From assembly GCF_024746815.1 (NCBI RefSeq), contig NZ_CP080525.1, positions 4,458,501 through 4,522,500 on the forward strand: a stretch of DNA of 64,000 bases, in the 5' to 3' direction. The notes beneath the pieces are model-generated. The model was not told where the DNA came from. It ran no database searches and was given only the letters and a program-made list of their open reading frames with translations. This document shows positions 1 through 8,245 of the stretch, one piece after another. Position 1 is the stretch's first letter, and each line of letters opens with the position of its first letter. This stretch comes from Mesorhizobium sp. AR07. Lineage in GTDB: Bacteria; Pseudomonadota; Alphaproteobacteria; Rhizobiales; Rhizobiaceae. Made by a program: the position numbers and the translations under genes.

Positions 1-999
1 AGGAAGATCGAGGAGCTCAAGGGACCCGGCGGCGAACTGACCATTGCCGTCGAGCGCACCATCACCGATGCCGATGGCCGGTCCTTTCGCGCCGTCGTGG
101 CGGAGGACCATCGCAGTGTCGAAGTGTCGGTGCGCGAATATGTCCGCGACCTCGCGCCAGCGCTCATCGTGCTCGCCGTCGCGCTGATGGCGGCCTTCTT
201 CATCCAGATCACCGTCGGCCTTGCGCCGCTGGAGAACCTGAGGGTCGCCGTTCGGAACGTGGTCACGCAGCGAACGGCGCGGCTTGACGTGGCGGCGCCG
301 AGCGAGGTGCAGCCTCTCGCCAACGAGATCAATCGCCTCCTCGACGCGCAGGAGAAAGCCCTCGCACGCGCCCGGTCGCGCGCCACCGACCTGGCGCACG
401 GCCTGAAGACGCCGCTGCAGGTGCTGTCGGCCGACATCCGCGCCTTGCGCAAGAAGGGCGAGACCGAGCTCGCCGACGAAATCGAGAAGAGCGCCGGAGC
501 GATCCGCCGCCATGTCGAACGGGAACTGGCGCGCGCCAGGCTCGCGCCAGGCGTATCGAGCAAGGCATCGTGCCGGGTCGGGGAGGCCGCGGCCGGCGTC
601 ATCGCGGTCGTCAAGCGCACGCCAAGCGGCAAGCAGCTCTCATTCGTGATCGACGTCACGGACGAATTCAGGGCGCCGGTCGATGAAGGCGACCTTTCGG
701 AGATCCTGGGCAACCTGGTGGAGAACGCGGCTCGCTTCGCAAGATCCTCGGTCCACGTCGGCGCATTCGCAACCGCCGGCGAGGTCATCGTCACGGTCGC
801 CGATGACGGCCCGGGCATTCCCGATGCGGACCGGGAATCCGCGCTGTCCCGCGGCATCCAGCTGGACAGCAAGGGCGGCAGCAGCGGGCTGGGACTTGCG
901 ATTGTTTCAGACATCGTCGAAGCCTATGATGGCCGCCTTACGATGGCCAATGCCGATCCCGGACTGGTAGTGACGATCGCCTTGCCCCGGCACGGCTGA
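1..999 (+). CDS. Sensor histidine kinase, 5' end outside window
   Basis: Reading frame 1 is open from the first base, so the gene starts upstream and only about 332 residues are visible. A periplasmic segment is followed by a membrane helix (roughly residues 50-75 of the visible part), a HAMP-like linker, and the dimerisation/H-box DLAHGLKTPL, whose His is the phosphoacceptor. The ATPase domain shows the N box (ILGNLVENAARFA), the G1 box (DDGPGI) and the G2 box (GLGLAIVSDIV). It should autophosphorylate and pass phosphate to a response regulator, probably encoded just upstream as is usual for this family. The layout resembles PhoQ/QseC-type kinases; the signal sensed is unknown. The next gene is on the opposite strand, so this gene ends its operon. 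Confidence 0.93.
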   Translation, partial: RKIEELKGPGGELTIAVERTITDADGRSFRAVVAEDHRSVEVSVREYVRDLAPALIVLAVALMAAFFIQITVGLAPLENLRVAVRNVVTQRTARLDVAAPSEVQPLANEINRLLDAQEKALARARSRATDLAHGLKTPLQVLSADIRALRKKGETELADEIEKSAGAIRRHVERELARARLAPGVSSKASCRVGEAAAGVIAVVKRTPSGKQLSFVIDVTDEFRAPVDEGDLSEILGNLVENAARFARSSVHVGAFATAGEVIVTVADDGPGIPDADRESALSRGIQLDSKGGSSGLGLAIVSDIVEAYDGRLTMANADPGLVVTIALPRHG

Positions 1000-1006
1000 C
1001 CGGCAT

Positions 1007-2518
1007 TCAGGCAAAGCCGGGGAAGTAGTCGACCTTTATCCTTGAGCGGCGAACGCCCATGGCCAGCAGCTTCCCGCGCAGCGCCTTGACCATGGCCTGC
1101 GGGCCGGAAATGTAAAAAATCCGTTCCATGTAGTCCGGCATGGCGAGACGGACCAGACGCTCGTCGATATAGCCGGAATACTGGCCGCGCTCGGCGCCCT
1201 GGGCCACGGCAATCGTCGCCCTGATGCCCAGTTCCCGCTTGGCGGTGCCGAGCACATCGCGATAGGCGATGTCCTGCTGGGTTTCTGCTCCATAGAGGAC
1301 GACGATCGGCCGCCTTTCATGCCTGTCGATGAGATATTGCAGCATCGAGCGGAATGGCGTGATGCCGATGCCGCCGGCAAGGAAGGCGATCTTGGTGTCT
1401 GGATCGGCTGGCAGGGTGAAGTCACCGGCGAGCTGAGAGGCGTGGATCGTGCTGCCCGGTTTCATCGCGCCCAGCGCCTGCTTGAAGGCGCTGGATTGCG
1501 GATAGAATTTGACACCAAGCCGTAAGGATTGCTCGGTCGGCGCCGATGCAACCGTGAAATAGCGACGGTTGCCGCGATTGTCCGATCGGTCGAGACCAAG
1601 CGTCCATTCCAGATACTGGCCGGCCTGGAACGCGAGCTTTCGCGGTGACCTGAAGATGAAATCGTAACTGTCGACGGCCGATTGCTCGATGCGCTCCAGC
1701 GTCAGTACGAAGCGCCCCTTCGGGCTCACCGCGTAGGCAAAGAGATTGCCCGCCAGAAGCGCCAGCTCCGGTGTGAAATAGAAAGAGCCGACATGGATGT
1801 TGGGCGCGAACAGGAAGCCGACGATGGCCGCGAAGGCAATGCGCGGCCACCGTGCCGCCGGCGCCGTCAACGGCTCGGTCAGCATCACGAAGGCGAAGAA
1901 CAGCAGCGGCGACGAACCCAGCGTCTCCGTCAGCGCGGCGGCGACTTGCGACGGCTCGGTGGTTGCCAGGATCGTCGCCAGCGCGACGGCAACGAAGGTG
2001 GCGACCAGATCGAGCCGGCGCAGCTTTCGCACGATGAGGAGGCCGCCGGCCAGCACGACCGGAAGCAATGGCAAATTGCCTCCGACCCACCATGTGGCCG
2101 GCTGCTCGAGCAGCAGCGCGGTCAGTGCCACGCCCAGCGCCGCGGGGTTGAACAGGTGCTTCCTGCCGATAGCGAGGATGAACTTGGATGACATCGCCCA
2201 GACGCAGGCGAACACCACCGCGACGATCCCCTTGAAGTCCGTGGCAATCACCGGATCGAGGATCAGCGCCAGGATGAGGGCGGTGATGTAGACGGATTCG
2301 CTGTTGGCCGGAACGTGGAAGACAACGGCAAAAATCCTGTTGGTGATCCAGCAGGCGGCCAGCATCAATCCCGTCGTGAAGGCGAGCGCGAGCGGATCAT
2401 GCGGCACAAGCTTGAAGAAGCCGAGCACAAGGGCCGTGCCCAGCAGCGCCATGAGATAATAGAGCACCAGGCGGTACATGGTCTGATGGTCGAGGAGCCG
2501 GTCCATGGCCTTGATCAT
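1007..2518 (-). CDS. RnfD/NqrB-type membrane domain fused to ferredoxin-reductase-like FAD/NAD(P) domain
   Basis: The N-terminal ~270 residues form a hydrophobic multi-helix domain of the NqrB/RnfD/RnfE type (motifs FNPAALGVAL and MLTEPLTAP). The C-terminal ~230 residues form an oxidoreductase module with the FAD motif RRYFTVASAP and the NAD(P)-binding GGIGITPFRSML. No 2Fe-2S cysteine cluster is visible in this module. I chose the ATG at 2518 because it overlaps the apbE stop as ATGA; a TTG at 2527 is also possible. Likely role (inference): take electrons from cytoplasmic NAD(P)H through FAD into the membrane domain and on to the exported FMN-binding protein encoded upstream. The SGAT-type FMN attachment motif of classical RnfD/NqrB is not visible here. 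Confidence 0.85.
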   Translation of the reverse strand: MIKAMDRLLDHQTMYRLVLYYLMALLGTALVLGFFKLVPHDPLALAFTTGLMLAACWITNRIFAVVFHVPANSESVYITALILALILDPVIATDFKGIVAVVFACVWAMSSKFILAIGRKHLFNPAALGVALTALLLEQPATWWVGGNLPLLPVVLAGGLLIVRKLRRLDLVATFVAVALATILATTEPSQVAAALTETLGSSPLLFFAFVMLTEPLTAPAARWPRIAFAAIVGFLFAPNIHVGSFYFTPELALLAGNLFAYAVSPKGRFVLTLERIEQSAVDSYDFIFRSPRKLAFQAGQYLEWTLGLDRSDNRGNRRYFTVASAPTEQSLRLGVKFYPQSSAFKQALGAMKPGSTIHASQLAGDFTLPADPDTKIAFLAGGIGITPFRSMLQYLIDRHERRPIVVLYGAETQQDIAYRDVLGTAKRELGIRATIAVAQGAERGQYSGYIDERLVRLAMPDYMERIFYISGPQAMVKALRGKLLAMGVRRSRIKVDYFPGFA

Positions 2519-3258
2519 GGCTGACAAAAAGCTCCGAAACCGCTTGTCGGCGTGGCGCGGCCGTTGCTGCCGACGAGGTAGCCCTCGAGGCCCGGCGTCT
2601 GCTCGAGAAAGAGAATGCCATCCCGGCCCATGGCGAAGGCGGCGGTAGCGAAACGGTCGGCCTCGAACACATCCGCGCCGATCACGGTCAGGCTGACGAT
2701 ATCGGTGATTGGATCGCCCGCCGCGCGGGGATTGTAGATGTGCTGCCCGCGTACATAGGTGCCGGAAGTGGCGACGCCGTGCTCGCGCGGATAGACGATC
2801 TTGATGACTTCATCGGCGTTGAAGGGATTGCGAATGCCGACGCTCCAGTCGAGGCCCGCCGCATTCCGGCCGCAGGACTGGATGTCGCCGCCCGCCTCGA
2901 TGAAGAAATCGCCGACACCGGCCCGGCGAACGATCCCGGCGGCATTGCGGATGGCCCAGCCCTTGACGATGCCGGACGGGTCCAGCGAGCCGCCGGGTTG
3001 GCGGATGTCGAAATATCCGTCCGTCTCGTTTTTCGTCTGTTCGGCGAACGCCATCACTTCCATCATCTCGCCGCTCCAGTCGCGGACCGGAAGATTGCCA
3101 CGGTTGATGGCCGAAATCTCGCTGTCGGCCCTGTAGGTGCTGAACCTTTGGTCGACCTGCTGGAAATGGTCGAAGACGGTGTCGACAAGCACCGCCGCCG
3201 CGGTGCCGCCGATGTCGACGGTGATGGGCATGCCCATCAGAATCCGGGTCTCGCGCAT
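2515..3258 (-). CDS. apbE: FAD:protein FMN transferase (ApbE family)
   Basis: This 247-residue protein belongs to the ApbE family, which attaches FMN covalently to a Thr/Ser of partner flavoproteins using FAD and Mg2+. Visible family motifs are DPSGIVKGWAI (normally D-x-GGIAKGxA), EAGGDIQSCG, the ATSGTYVRGQHIYNP segment, and EADRFATAAFAMG near the C terminus, which supplies metal/FAD-binding Asp. It is shorter than typical ApbE (about 330 residues) and starts directly in the catalytic fold: there is no signal peptide or lipobox. It lies 4 bp after the FMN-binding gene and overlaps the next gene as ATGA, so the three are surely one transcript. Its substrate is most likely that FMN-binding protein. 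Confidence 0.9.
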   Translation of the reverse strand: MRETRILMGMPITVDIGGTAAAVLVDTVFDHFQQVDQRFSTYRADSEISAINRGNLPVRDWSGEMMEVMAFAEQTKNETDGYFDIRQPGGSLDPSGIVKGWAIRNAAGIVRRAGVGDFFIEAGGDIQSCGRNAAGLDWSVGIRNPFNADEVIKIVYPREHGVATSGTYVRGQHIYNPRAAGDPITDIVSLTVIGADVFEADRFATAAFAMGRDGILFLEQTPGLEGYLVGSNGRATPTSGFGAFCQP

Positions 3259-3262
3259 GGAA

Positions 3263-4123
3263 CTAGGACGACGCCTTCTTCAATGCGCCGCCGAGCGATC
3301 GGATGAAGGCCTTGCTGGTCAGCGTTGCCCCCGAAATGATGTCGACATCAGCGCTTTGCGCGCTGATCGCCTCATCACGCAGCATGGGCAGCGCCTGCCT
3401 GTTGATGTTGATGGAGGTGCGGCGGTCGGAGGGGTACTTCAACACTTTGAGTGCCGTGAGACGGCCGCCCTGGATGGAGGCCTGGATCTGGATCAGGCCG
3501 TAATAGGCATCCGTGACCGGGCCGGTATAGGTGCCGTCGGCAAAGCCGTGCGCGGCCGTCTTCGTGCCGGTACCCGCGGTAAGCTTCATGGCGGCTTTGA
3601 TCACCCGGGCCGGTGCTTGCGGATGGTCGGGCCTCGGCTGGGGAATGGGGATGTAGACGGCTGGGGTGATGGTGAAGGCCGCCGTCGGCGGCGCGGCATC
3701 TGCGACGCGTTGAGCCGGCGCTTCTTCCGGCAGCGACGAGGATGCCTGGGAAAGCCGCGGCTGGGCGACAGCAAACGACGGCTTCTCGGCCATTGGCGGC
3801 TCTTGGGCGGGAGCAGCAATCGCCGCCGTGGTTTCGCCGTCAATCGTGGGCGGCGTGGTCGCCGGAGGCTTGAGACCCACACTCGGTTGCGGGGTACCAG
3901 GCGATGGCGGAGCAGACGCCGGAACGGAACCAGTTGCAACAGGGCGGGCGGGAGCAGGGGGGAGCATCATGCTCTTCTCGCCGGCACCGGCGGGTCCCAC
4001 GGTGTCGATACTGGCGGGTCCCGCGGTGTCGATCACGTCGCCGATGGGACCCTTGCCCGCTTGATCCCAGACATAGGCGCCTGAGGACGCGATCACGAAA
4101 AGCGAGAGGGCAATCTTTTTCAT
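3263..4123 (-). CDS. Exported FMN-binding-domain protein (RnfG/NqrC-like), flavinylation substrate
   Basis: The product is about 286 residues from the ATG at 4123 (an upstream in-frame start at 4174 adds 17 residues). It begins MKKIALSLFVIASSGAYVW, a signal peptide or N-terminal membrane anchor without a Tat twin-Arg. A long Pro/Ala-rich low-complexity linker follows (about residues 30-165), then a C-terminal FMN-binding domain of ~100 residues ending with DIISGATLTSKAF. The SGATLTS motif is the known ApbE attachment site, where Thr receives FMN by a phosphoester bond. It is the first gene of the three-gene operon and probably carries electrons on the periplasmic side. The proline-rich arm would let the flavin domain reach away from the membrane. 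Confidence 0.88.
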   Translation of the reverse strand: MKKIALSLFVIASSGAYVWDQAGKGPIGDVIDTAGPASIDTVGPAGAGEKSMMLPPAPARPVATGSVPASAPPSPGTPQPSVGLKPPATTPPTIDGETTAAIAAPAQEPPMAEKPSFAVAQPRLSQASSSLPEEAPAQRVADAAPPTAAFTITPAVYIPIPQPRPDHPQAPARVIKAAMKLTAGTGTKTAAHGFADGTYTGPVTDAYYGLIQIQASIQGGRLTALKVLKYPSDRRTSININRQALPMLRDEAISAQSADVDIISGATLTSKAFIRSLGGALKKASS

Positions 4124-4381
4124 GGGGCTGCGTTCCACATTGAATCCTGCGCCGGCGAATCGGCTTTGCGGCAATTCGGAAACAATGTCTCACGACGGAG
4201 CTGACAATTGGCTGTCAGCGCTCGTGACCGTCGACGGCACCAATCTTTGCAGCCACTGTCTGGGACCAAGCTGGTCTTGGCGGCACCGGCGGCGGTGTGC
4301 TGGCATCATGTCCGCGGGGAAGACGTACTCAGCCGATGCTGCCGGAAACCATCGGCTCCTAGACCACAGCCACCGCTTCGA

Positions 4382-4555
4382 TCAGTCTCGCTTTGGCGAT
4401 GCAGGCGCGGGCTCTTGGTTGTCCAAGCTGTTCTCATTCACCTGGAAGGCTATGCCTTCAACCTTCTTTTTCTTCAGGTCGTCGCCGGTCTCTTGCTGCG
4501 GCGCCCGCTTCGGATTTTGCTCGGTGTTGTCGTTCACGTCGAGGGCTCTCGTCAT
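4382..4555 (-). CDS. Small hydrophilic protein, 57 aa, unknown
   Basis: This is a small gene read from the ATG at 4555, which sits 4 bases after a strong GGAGGA ribosome site. The frame stays open upstream but that part is Cys/Ala-rich and lacks a start signal, so the short form is preferred. The product is very polar, with a Lys run (DDLKKKKVEG) and many Asn, Gln, Glu and Pro; there is no signal peptide or membrane segment. I do not recognise a family. It sits alone between the flavin operon and the YkvA gene. The bases from 4124 to 4381 and from 4556 to 4769 hold nothing else that I can support. Confidence 0.5.
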   Translation of the reverse strand: MTRALDVNDNTEQNPKRAPQQETGDDLKKKKVEGIAFQVNENSLDNQEPAPASPKRD

Positions 4556-4769
4556 CACGTCCTCCGGTTGCTGTCCTGCAACACAATGTCCGACGGTGCA
4601 CGGGGTTCGAGCCAAAAAGGCGCACCTCGCTCGCGCCAGGCAGGCTGGCTTACCGCGAGAACTCCCGGCTGGACAAACTGGTGACCAAAATTCTTTAGCT
4701 TGGCGCTGCTCGAAGACGTGTTCGGAAACGCAATCGAGCTGTTTCCACACCACGGGCACGACTTAAAAA

Positions 4770-5150
4770 TCAGCCCGCGAAGTATCGATACCCCAGCCAT
4801 CCCGTCAGCGCGATCGAAGCGGCCCAGATACAAGCGATGATGACCGCCGCACTGCGGCTCACTGGCCTGTCAACGGCAAGGGCGGCGGCCTCTCTGTGTT
4901 CTGCCATGACCTCGGGCGGTATCATCTTGACCACGGCAAGGACGCCCAAGGGGACCAGGATCGCATCGTCGAGGTAGCCAATCACAGGGATGAAATCGGG
5001 AATTAGGTCGATTGGGGACAAGGCGTAGCCTGCGACACACACAGCAAGCGCCTTGGCGCACCACGGCGTTCGGGGATCGCGCGCGGCGAGGTGGAGCGCA
5101 TGCACGTCGCGCTTGATCGTTCGTGCCCATTCGTTCAGTGTCGTAGCCAT
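4770..5150 (-). CDS. YkvA family (DUF1232) membrane protein
   Basis: The 126-residue protein carries the DUF1232/YkvA core: after an amphipathic start (about residues 1-30), the segment ALSPIDLIPDFIPVIGYLDD is the hallmark of the family. A hydrophobic stretch follows, and a second membrane helix lies near the C terminus (about residues 100-122). The function of the family is unknown; members are small bacterial inner-membrane proteins. It reads away from the neighbouring 4382-4555 gene with a 210-bp gap, so it may be monocistronic. No clear ribosome site precedes the ATG at 5150. Confidence 0.82.
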   Translation of the reverse strand: MATTLNEWARTIKRDVHALHLAARDPRTPWCAKALAVCVAGYALSPIDLIPDFIPVIGYLDDAILVPLGVLAVVKMIPPEVMAEHREAAALAVDRPVSRSAAVIIACIWAASIALTGWLGYRYFAG

Positions 5151-5278
5151 GGGATGACTTTAGCGCCAAATGGTGACGCGCTGATAGCGCACGCCAAGCG
5201 CCTAGCCCCCTTCCTCCTTAGCGGGAGCGGCCGGTTCGAAGCTTCCTGGCAGGCGTTCGCTGCCGACTGCTATGCCGG

Positions 5279-5461
5279 TTATCGCACGGAGCCTGTGACG
5301 GTCGGGTCGATCGCGCTGGGAACGGATTTGCGCTCGTTGCCGGCAAGTGCGGCTATGACCAGCAGGCTGGCAACAACCGGCACGAACAGGATGGCAATGC
5401 GGGCTTGCACGTAAAAGATGGCGCGCCATTCGCTGCGCTTGTCGGGGCTGTTGCTCATCAT
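5279..5461 (-). CDS. Small single-span membrane protein, unknown
   Basis: A 60-residue product with one clear transmembrane helix (RIAILFVPVVASLLVIAALA, about residues 20-40), a charged N terminus and a short polar tail. Two adjacent ATG codons (5461 and 5458) are preceded by a weak GTGAG ribosome site. The TM-plus-tail composition looks like a real protein and not a shadow, because no convincing frame lies on the other strand. It lies just downstream of the lpiA-like gene on the same strand (88 bp gap). Function unknown. Confidence 0.45.
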   Translation of the reverse strand: MMSNSPDKRSEWRAIFYVQARIAILFVPVVASLLVIAALAGNERKSVPSAIDPTVTGSVR

Positions 5462-5548
5462 GCTCACTTTGTCAGACCCCCAGGGGCGTGACATAGCCGC
5501 GAACGGTTAAGCAAACCTTCCCAATTTGCCGCTTGCGACCTCCAGGCG

Positions 5549-8170
5549 TCACGCCGCCTTGGACTTTTGTCTCGGCACCCTGTTGTTGTTGGCGCTGATA
5601 AGTCTTCCGAAGCCGCCTGAGATAAGGAAATTGATGTCGAGCAGCACTTGGGGAATCTGAAAACCGCCGGGACAGGCCAGATAATGAGGCGTCCAGACAG
5701 GTGAGAACTTCTGCTTAAAGGCGCGCAGGCCGCCGAAATTGTAAAATTCATCGCCGTAGCGGAAGGCAAGCCGGGCGACATGGCTCCAGCGCGACGCGAG
5801 AGTATGGTTGGGAATTCCAGACAGTGGTGCGGCGCCCAGGTTGAACCATTTGTAGCCCTGTTCCTTGCCATAGAGGAATAGCCGGACGAAAAGAGCATCC
5901 ATCAGCACGTTCGAAACACCAGACTTGTAGCGCATCAGGTCGACCGACAACTCCACATCGCCTCCGCGCCAGATGTTACCGAAAGCTACAATGCGCCCGT
6001 GCTGCTTCATGACCGCGCAATCGAACCGGGCCAGATAGTCCGGGTCGAAATGGCCAAGCGAGAAGCCCTTCTCGGAACCGTTCTTCTCCTTGAGCCAGGT
6101 GTCGGAGACCTCACGCAGTTCCGACATGATGGACGGAACCTGCACGGCCGGAATGATTTCGAAGACGATTTCCTCGCGAGTGGCCCGACGGTCTGCGTAG
6201 CGGAATTCCTGGCTCTTATTGCCGTCGAGATCGAACGTCTGGAGATTGACCCTGGCAACCTCTCCAAGTTTCAAAAGGGAATAGCCCATATCCAGGTAGA
6301 GCGGTAGGTTCTCCGGCTGAACTCCGTAGAAAACAGCACGTTTGGCCTGCTTGTCGGCTGTTTCACGCAACCGCCAAACAAGCTCGCTGGCCTCCTCCGG
6401 ATTGCCGATCGGATCGCCCATGCTTACCAGCGAATTGCCGGCATGACCGTACATGATGAAAGTCGTCTTGCTTGGCGACAGAAGAAATTCCTTGTCGCCG
6501 AGCAGGGCGATATTGGCTTGAGTGTCGTGTGACAACGTCACGATTTCGGCGATCTCGGCCTGCACCTCGGTCTTGGTCCGCCTCTTGCCGCCGCCGGACT
6601 GGTGGATCGCGCGATACATGGCGAGGAAGAAAACGACGATAGCCAGACCGATCGTGGCACGCAGAAAGCGTGTCGCGTCGCCGCTCCACTCGAATTGCCA
6701 GAACAGCTCGTCCGAATACTTTACGTCGCGGTAGAAGAAAAAGCCGAGCCACGTCGTGGCGGCGACGACCACACCGGTCAGGCCGAGCCAGCGCCATGAC
6801 ACCCTGGACACGTCCAGTGGCGCCCGGCGATAAAATGCGTCGCGGCACATAAGCAGGAACAGCGACGTGGCGCCAAGCACCAGCGCCTCCTCCCAATCGA
6901 TACCTTTGACCAGCGAGGCAAACGCGCCGAGCACGAGCAGGACCATGGAGGTTGCCCAGGCGTAGAACAGGCGCCGGCGCAGGCCGTAGGCCACGATCAG
7001 CAGCGCGAGGCCGAGCAGGCTGCCGAGAAAATGCAATGATTCAACCAGCGAGAGCGGCAGGATATCCTCCAGCGTCTCGAGGCGCGCGGGAATGCCTGGC
7101 GTGGCGCCGGACAGCAGGAGCACGACGCCCGACATGAAAACGACCGCGGACGTGACCAGGGGCATCATGGTCTTCAAGCTGCGTATAGGGGCTGAGAGTT
7201 TCGCCGGCAGGTGGGACATGAAATAGCGGGATTCGAACAAGGCAAGCAGGACAGCTGCCAGGGCAAAGGGCAACACGTAGTAGATCACCCGGTATACGAC
7301 GAGAGCGGCAAGGACATCCGCCCTGCCCGCCAGGCCGAGGCCCGCTATGATTGTTGCTTCGAAAACGCCAACGCCGCCGGGGACGTGGCTGATCGCGCCC
7401 ACGACCAGCGCGGTCGCATACACCGTAAGGAACAAGGCGGGTCCGATCGACACATCAGTCGGAAGCAGCACGTAGAGCGTTGCCGCCGAAGCAGCTATGT
7501 CGAATGTCCCGATCAGCAGCTGAAGCAGGATCATGTTTCTCTGCGGCAGCGGGATCGTCCAGCCGAACAGGCTGATCGCACTGGCATGGCTGCGCGCACG
7601 TATGAAGGCCAGGACGAGGCAGAGCAGGATTGCCACACCCAGCAGGCGATCAGCGGCGGGATGGATCAGGTCCATCAGCGGAATGCCCGCCGGGTCGAAG
7701 ATCAGCGCCATGGAGACCACCACGGCGAAGGCCAGCCAGATCGCGAACCATGTGAGAAGCACGATCTGGCCGATTTCACCGGCATCGAGGCCACTGCGCG
7801 AATAGGTGCGGAAGCGGATGGCGCCGCCTGTCAGCAGATGAAAACCAAGCAGGTTGGAGAAGGCGTAGCCGGCCATGCCGGACAAGGCAGCGGTCGGCCA
7901 AGCCACGCGGCCGGGCGCGATCGAACGGCTGGCGACGACATCGTAAAGGCCCAGCGCCACGAAACTGGCTACCGTTGCAAGGATGGCCAGAAAGATGGCA
8001 TGCGGGCTGAGCATGAGCGCCTGCCGTCTGATGTCGGACAGGTCGACTCCAGAAGTCATCCGATGAAGCGTCACAAGCGCCGTCGCGGCCATGGCGACGG
8101 CCAGCACGATGCTGGCATAGGAGCGCAGCCATTTCGGGCTTGCAGCCACGGCGTCGTCTCTATTCGACAT
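5549..8170 (-). CDS. lpiA: Phosphatidylglycerol lysyltransferase (MprF/LpiA)
   Basis: 873 residues, the usual length for MprF. The N-terminal ~520 residues are a multi-helix flippase-type domain (GGAIRFRTYSRSG, SHVPGGVGVFE motifs). The C-terminal ~300 residues are the DUF2156/GNAT-fold aminoacyltransferase domain, with SMGDPIG, WFNLGAAPLSG and the final FKQKFSPVW. The family transfers lysine from Lys-tRNA to phosphatidylglycerol in the inner membrane and flips the product, lowering surface negative charge. In rhizobia the homologue LpiA is acid-induced and helps resistance to cationic peptides. The start at 8170 has an AAGG ribosome site. It lies 75 bp downstream of acvB on the same strand, probably one operon. 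Confidence 0.93.
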   Translation of the reverse strand: MSNRDDAVAASPKWLRSYASIVLAVAMAATALVTLHRMTSGVDLSDIRRQALMLSPHAIFLAILATVASFVALGLYDVVASRSIAPGRVAWPTAALSGMAGYAFSNLLGFHLLTGGAIRFRTYSRSGLDAGEIGQIVLLTWFAIWLAFAVVVSMALIFDPAGIPLMDLIHPAADRLLGVAILLCLVLAFIRARSHASAISLFGWTIPLPQRNMILLQLLIGTFDIAASAATLYVLLPTDVSIGPALFLTVYATALVVGAISHVPGGVGVFEATIIAGLGLAGRADVLAALVVYRVIYYVLPFALAAVLLALFESRYFMSHLPAKLSAPIRSLKTMMPLVTSAVVFMSGVVLLLSGATPGIPARLETLEDILPLSLVESLHFLGSLLGLALLIVAYGLRRRLFYAWATSMVLLVLGAFASLVKGIDWEEALVLGATSLFLLMCRDAFYRRAPLDVSRVSWRWLGLTGVVVAATTWLGFFFYRDVKYSDELFWQFEWSGDATRFLRATIGLAIVVFFLAMYRAIHQSGGGKRRTKTEVQAEIAEIVTLSHDTQANIALLGDKEFLLSPSKTTFIMYGHAGNSLVSMGDPIGNPEEASELVWRLRETADKQAKRAVFYGVQPENLPLYLDMGYSLLKLGEVARVNLQTFDLDGNKSQEFRYADRRATREEIVFEIIPAVQVPSIMSELREVSDTWLKEKNGSEKGFSLGHFDPDYLARFDCAVMKQHGRIVAFGNIWRGGDVELSVDLMRYKSGVSNVLMDALFVRLFLYGKEQGYKWFNLGAAPLSGIPNHTLASRWSHVARLAFRYGDEFYNFGGLRAFKQKFSPVWTPHYLACPGGFQIPQVLLDINFLISGGFGRLISANNNRVPRQKSKAA

Positions 8171-8245
8171 TCCGACCTTCGTCTTTCTTGTGAGATTCCG
8201 CGGGGCAATCGAGTCTTACGTCTCGATTTGATAATGATGCCCAGA

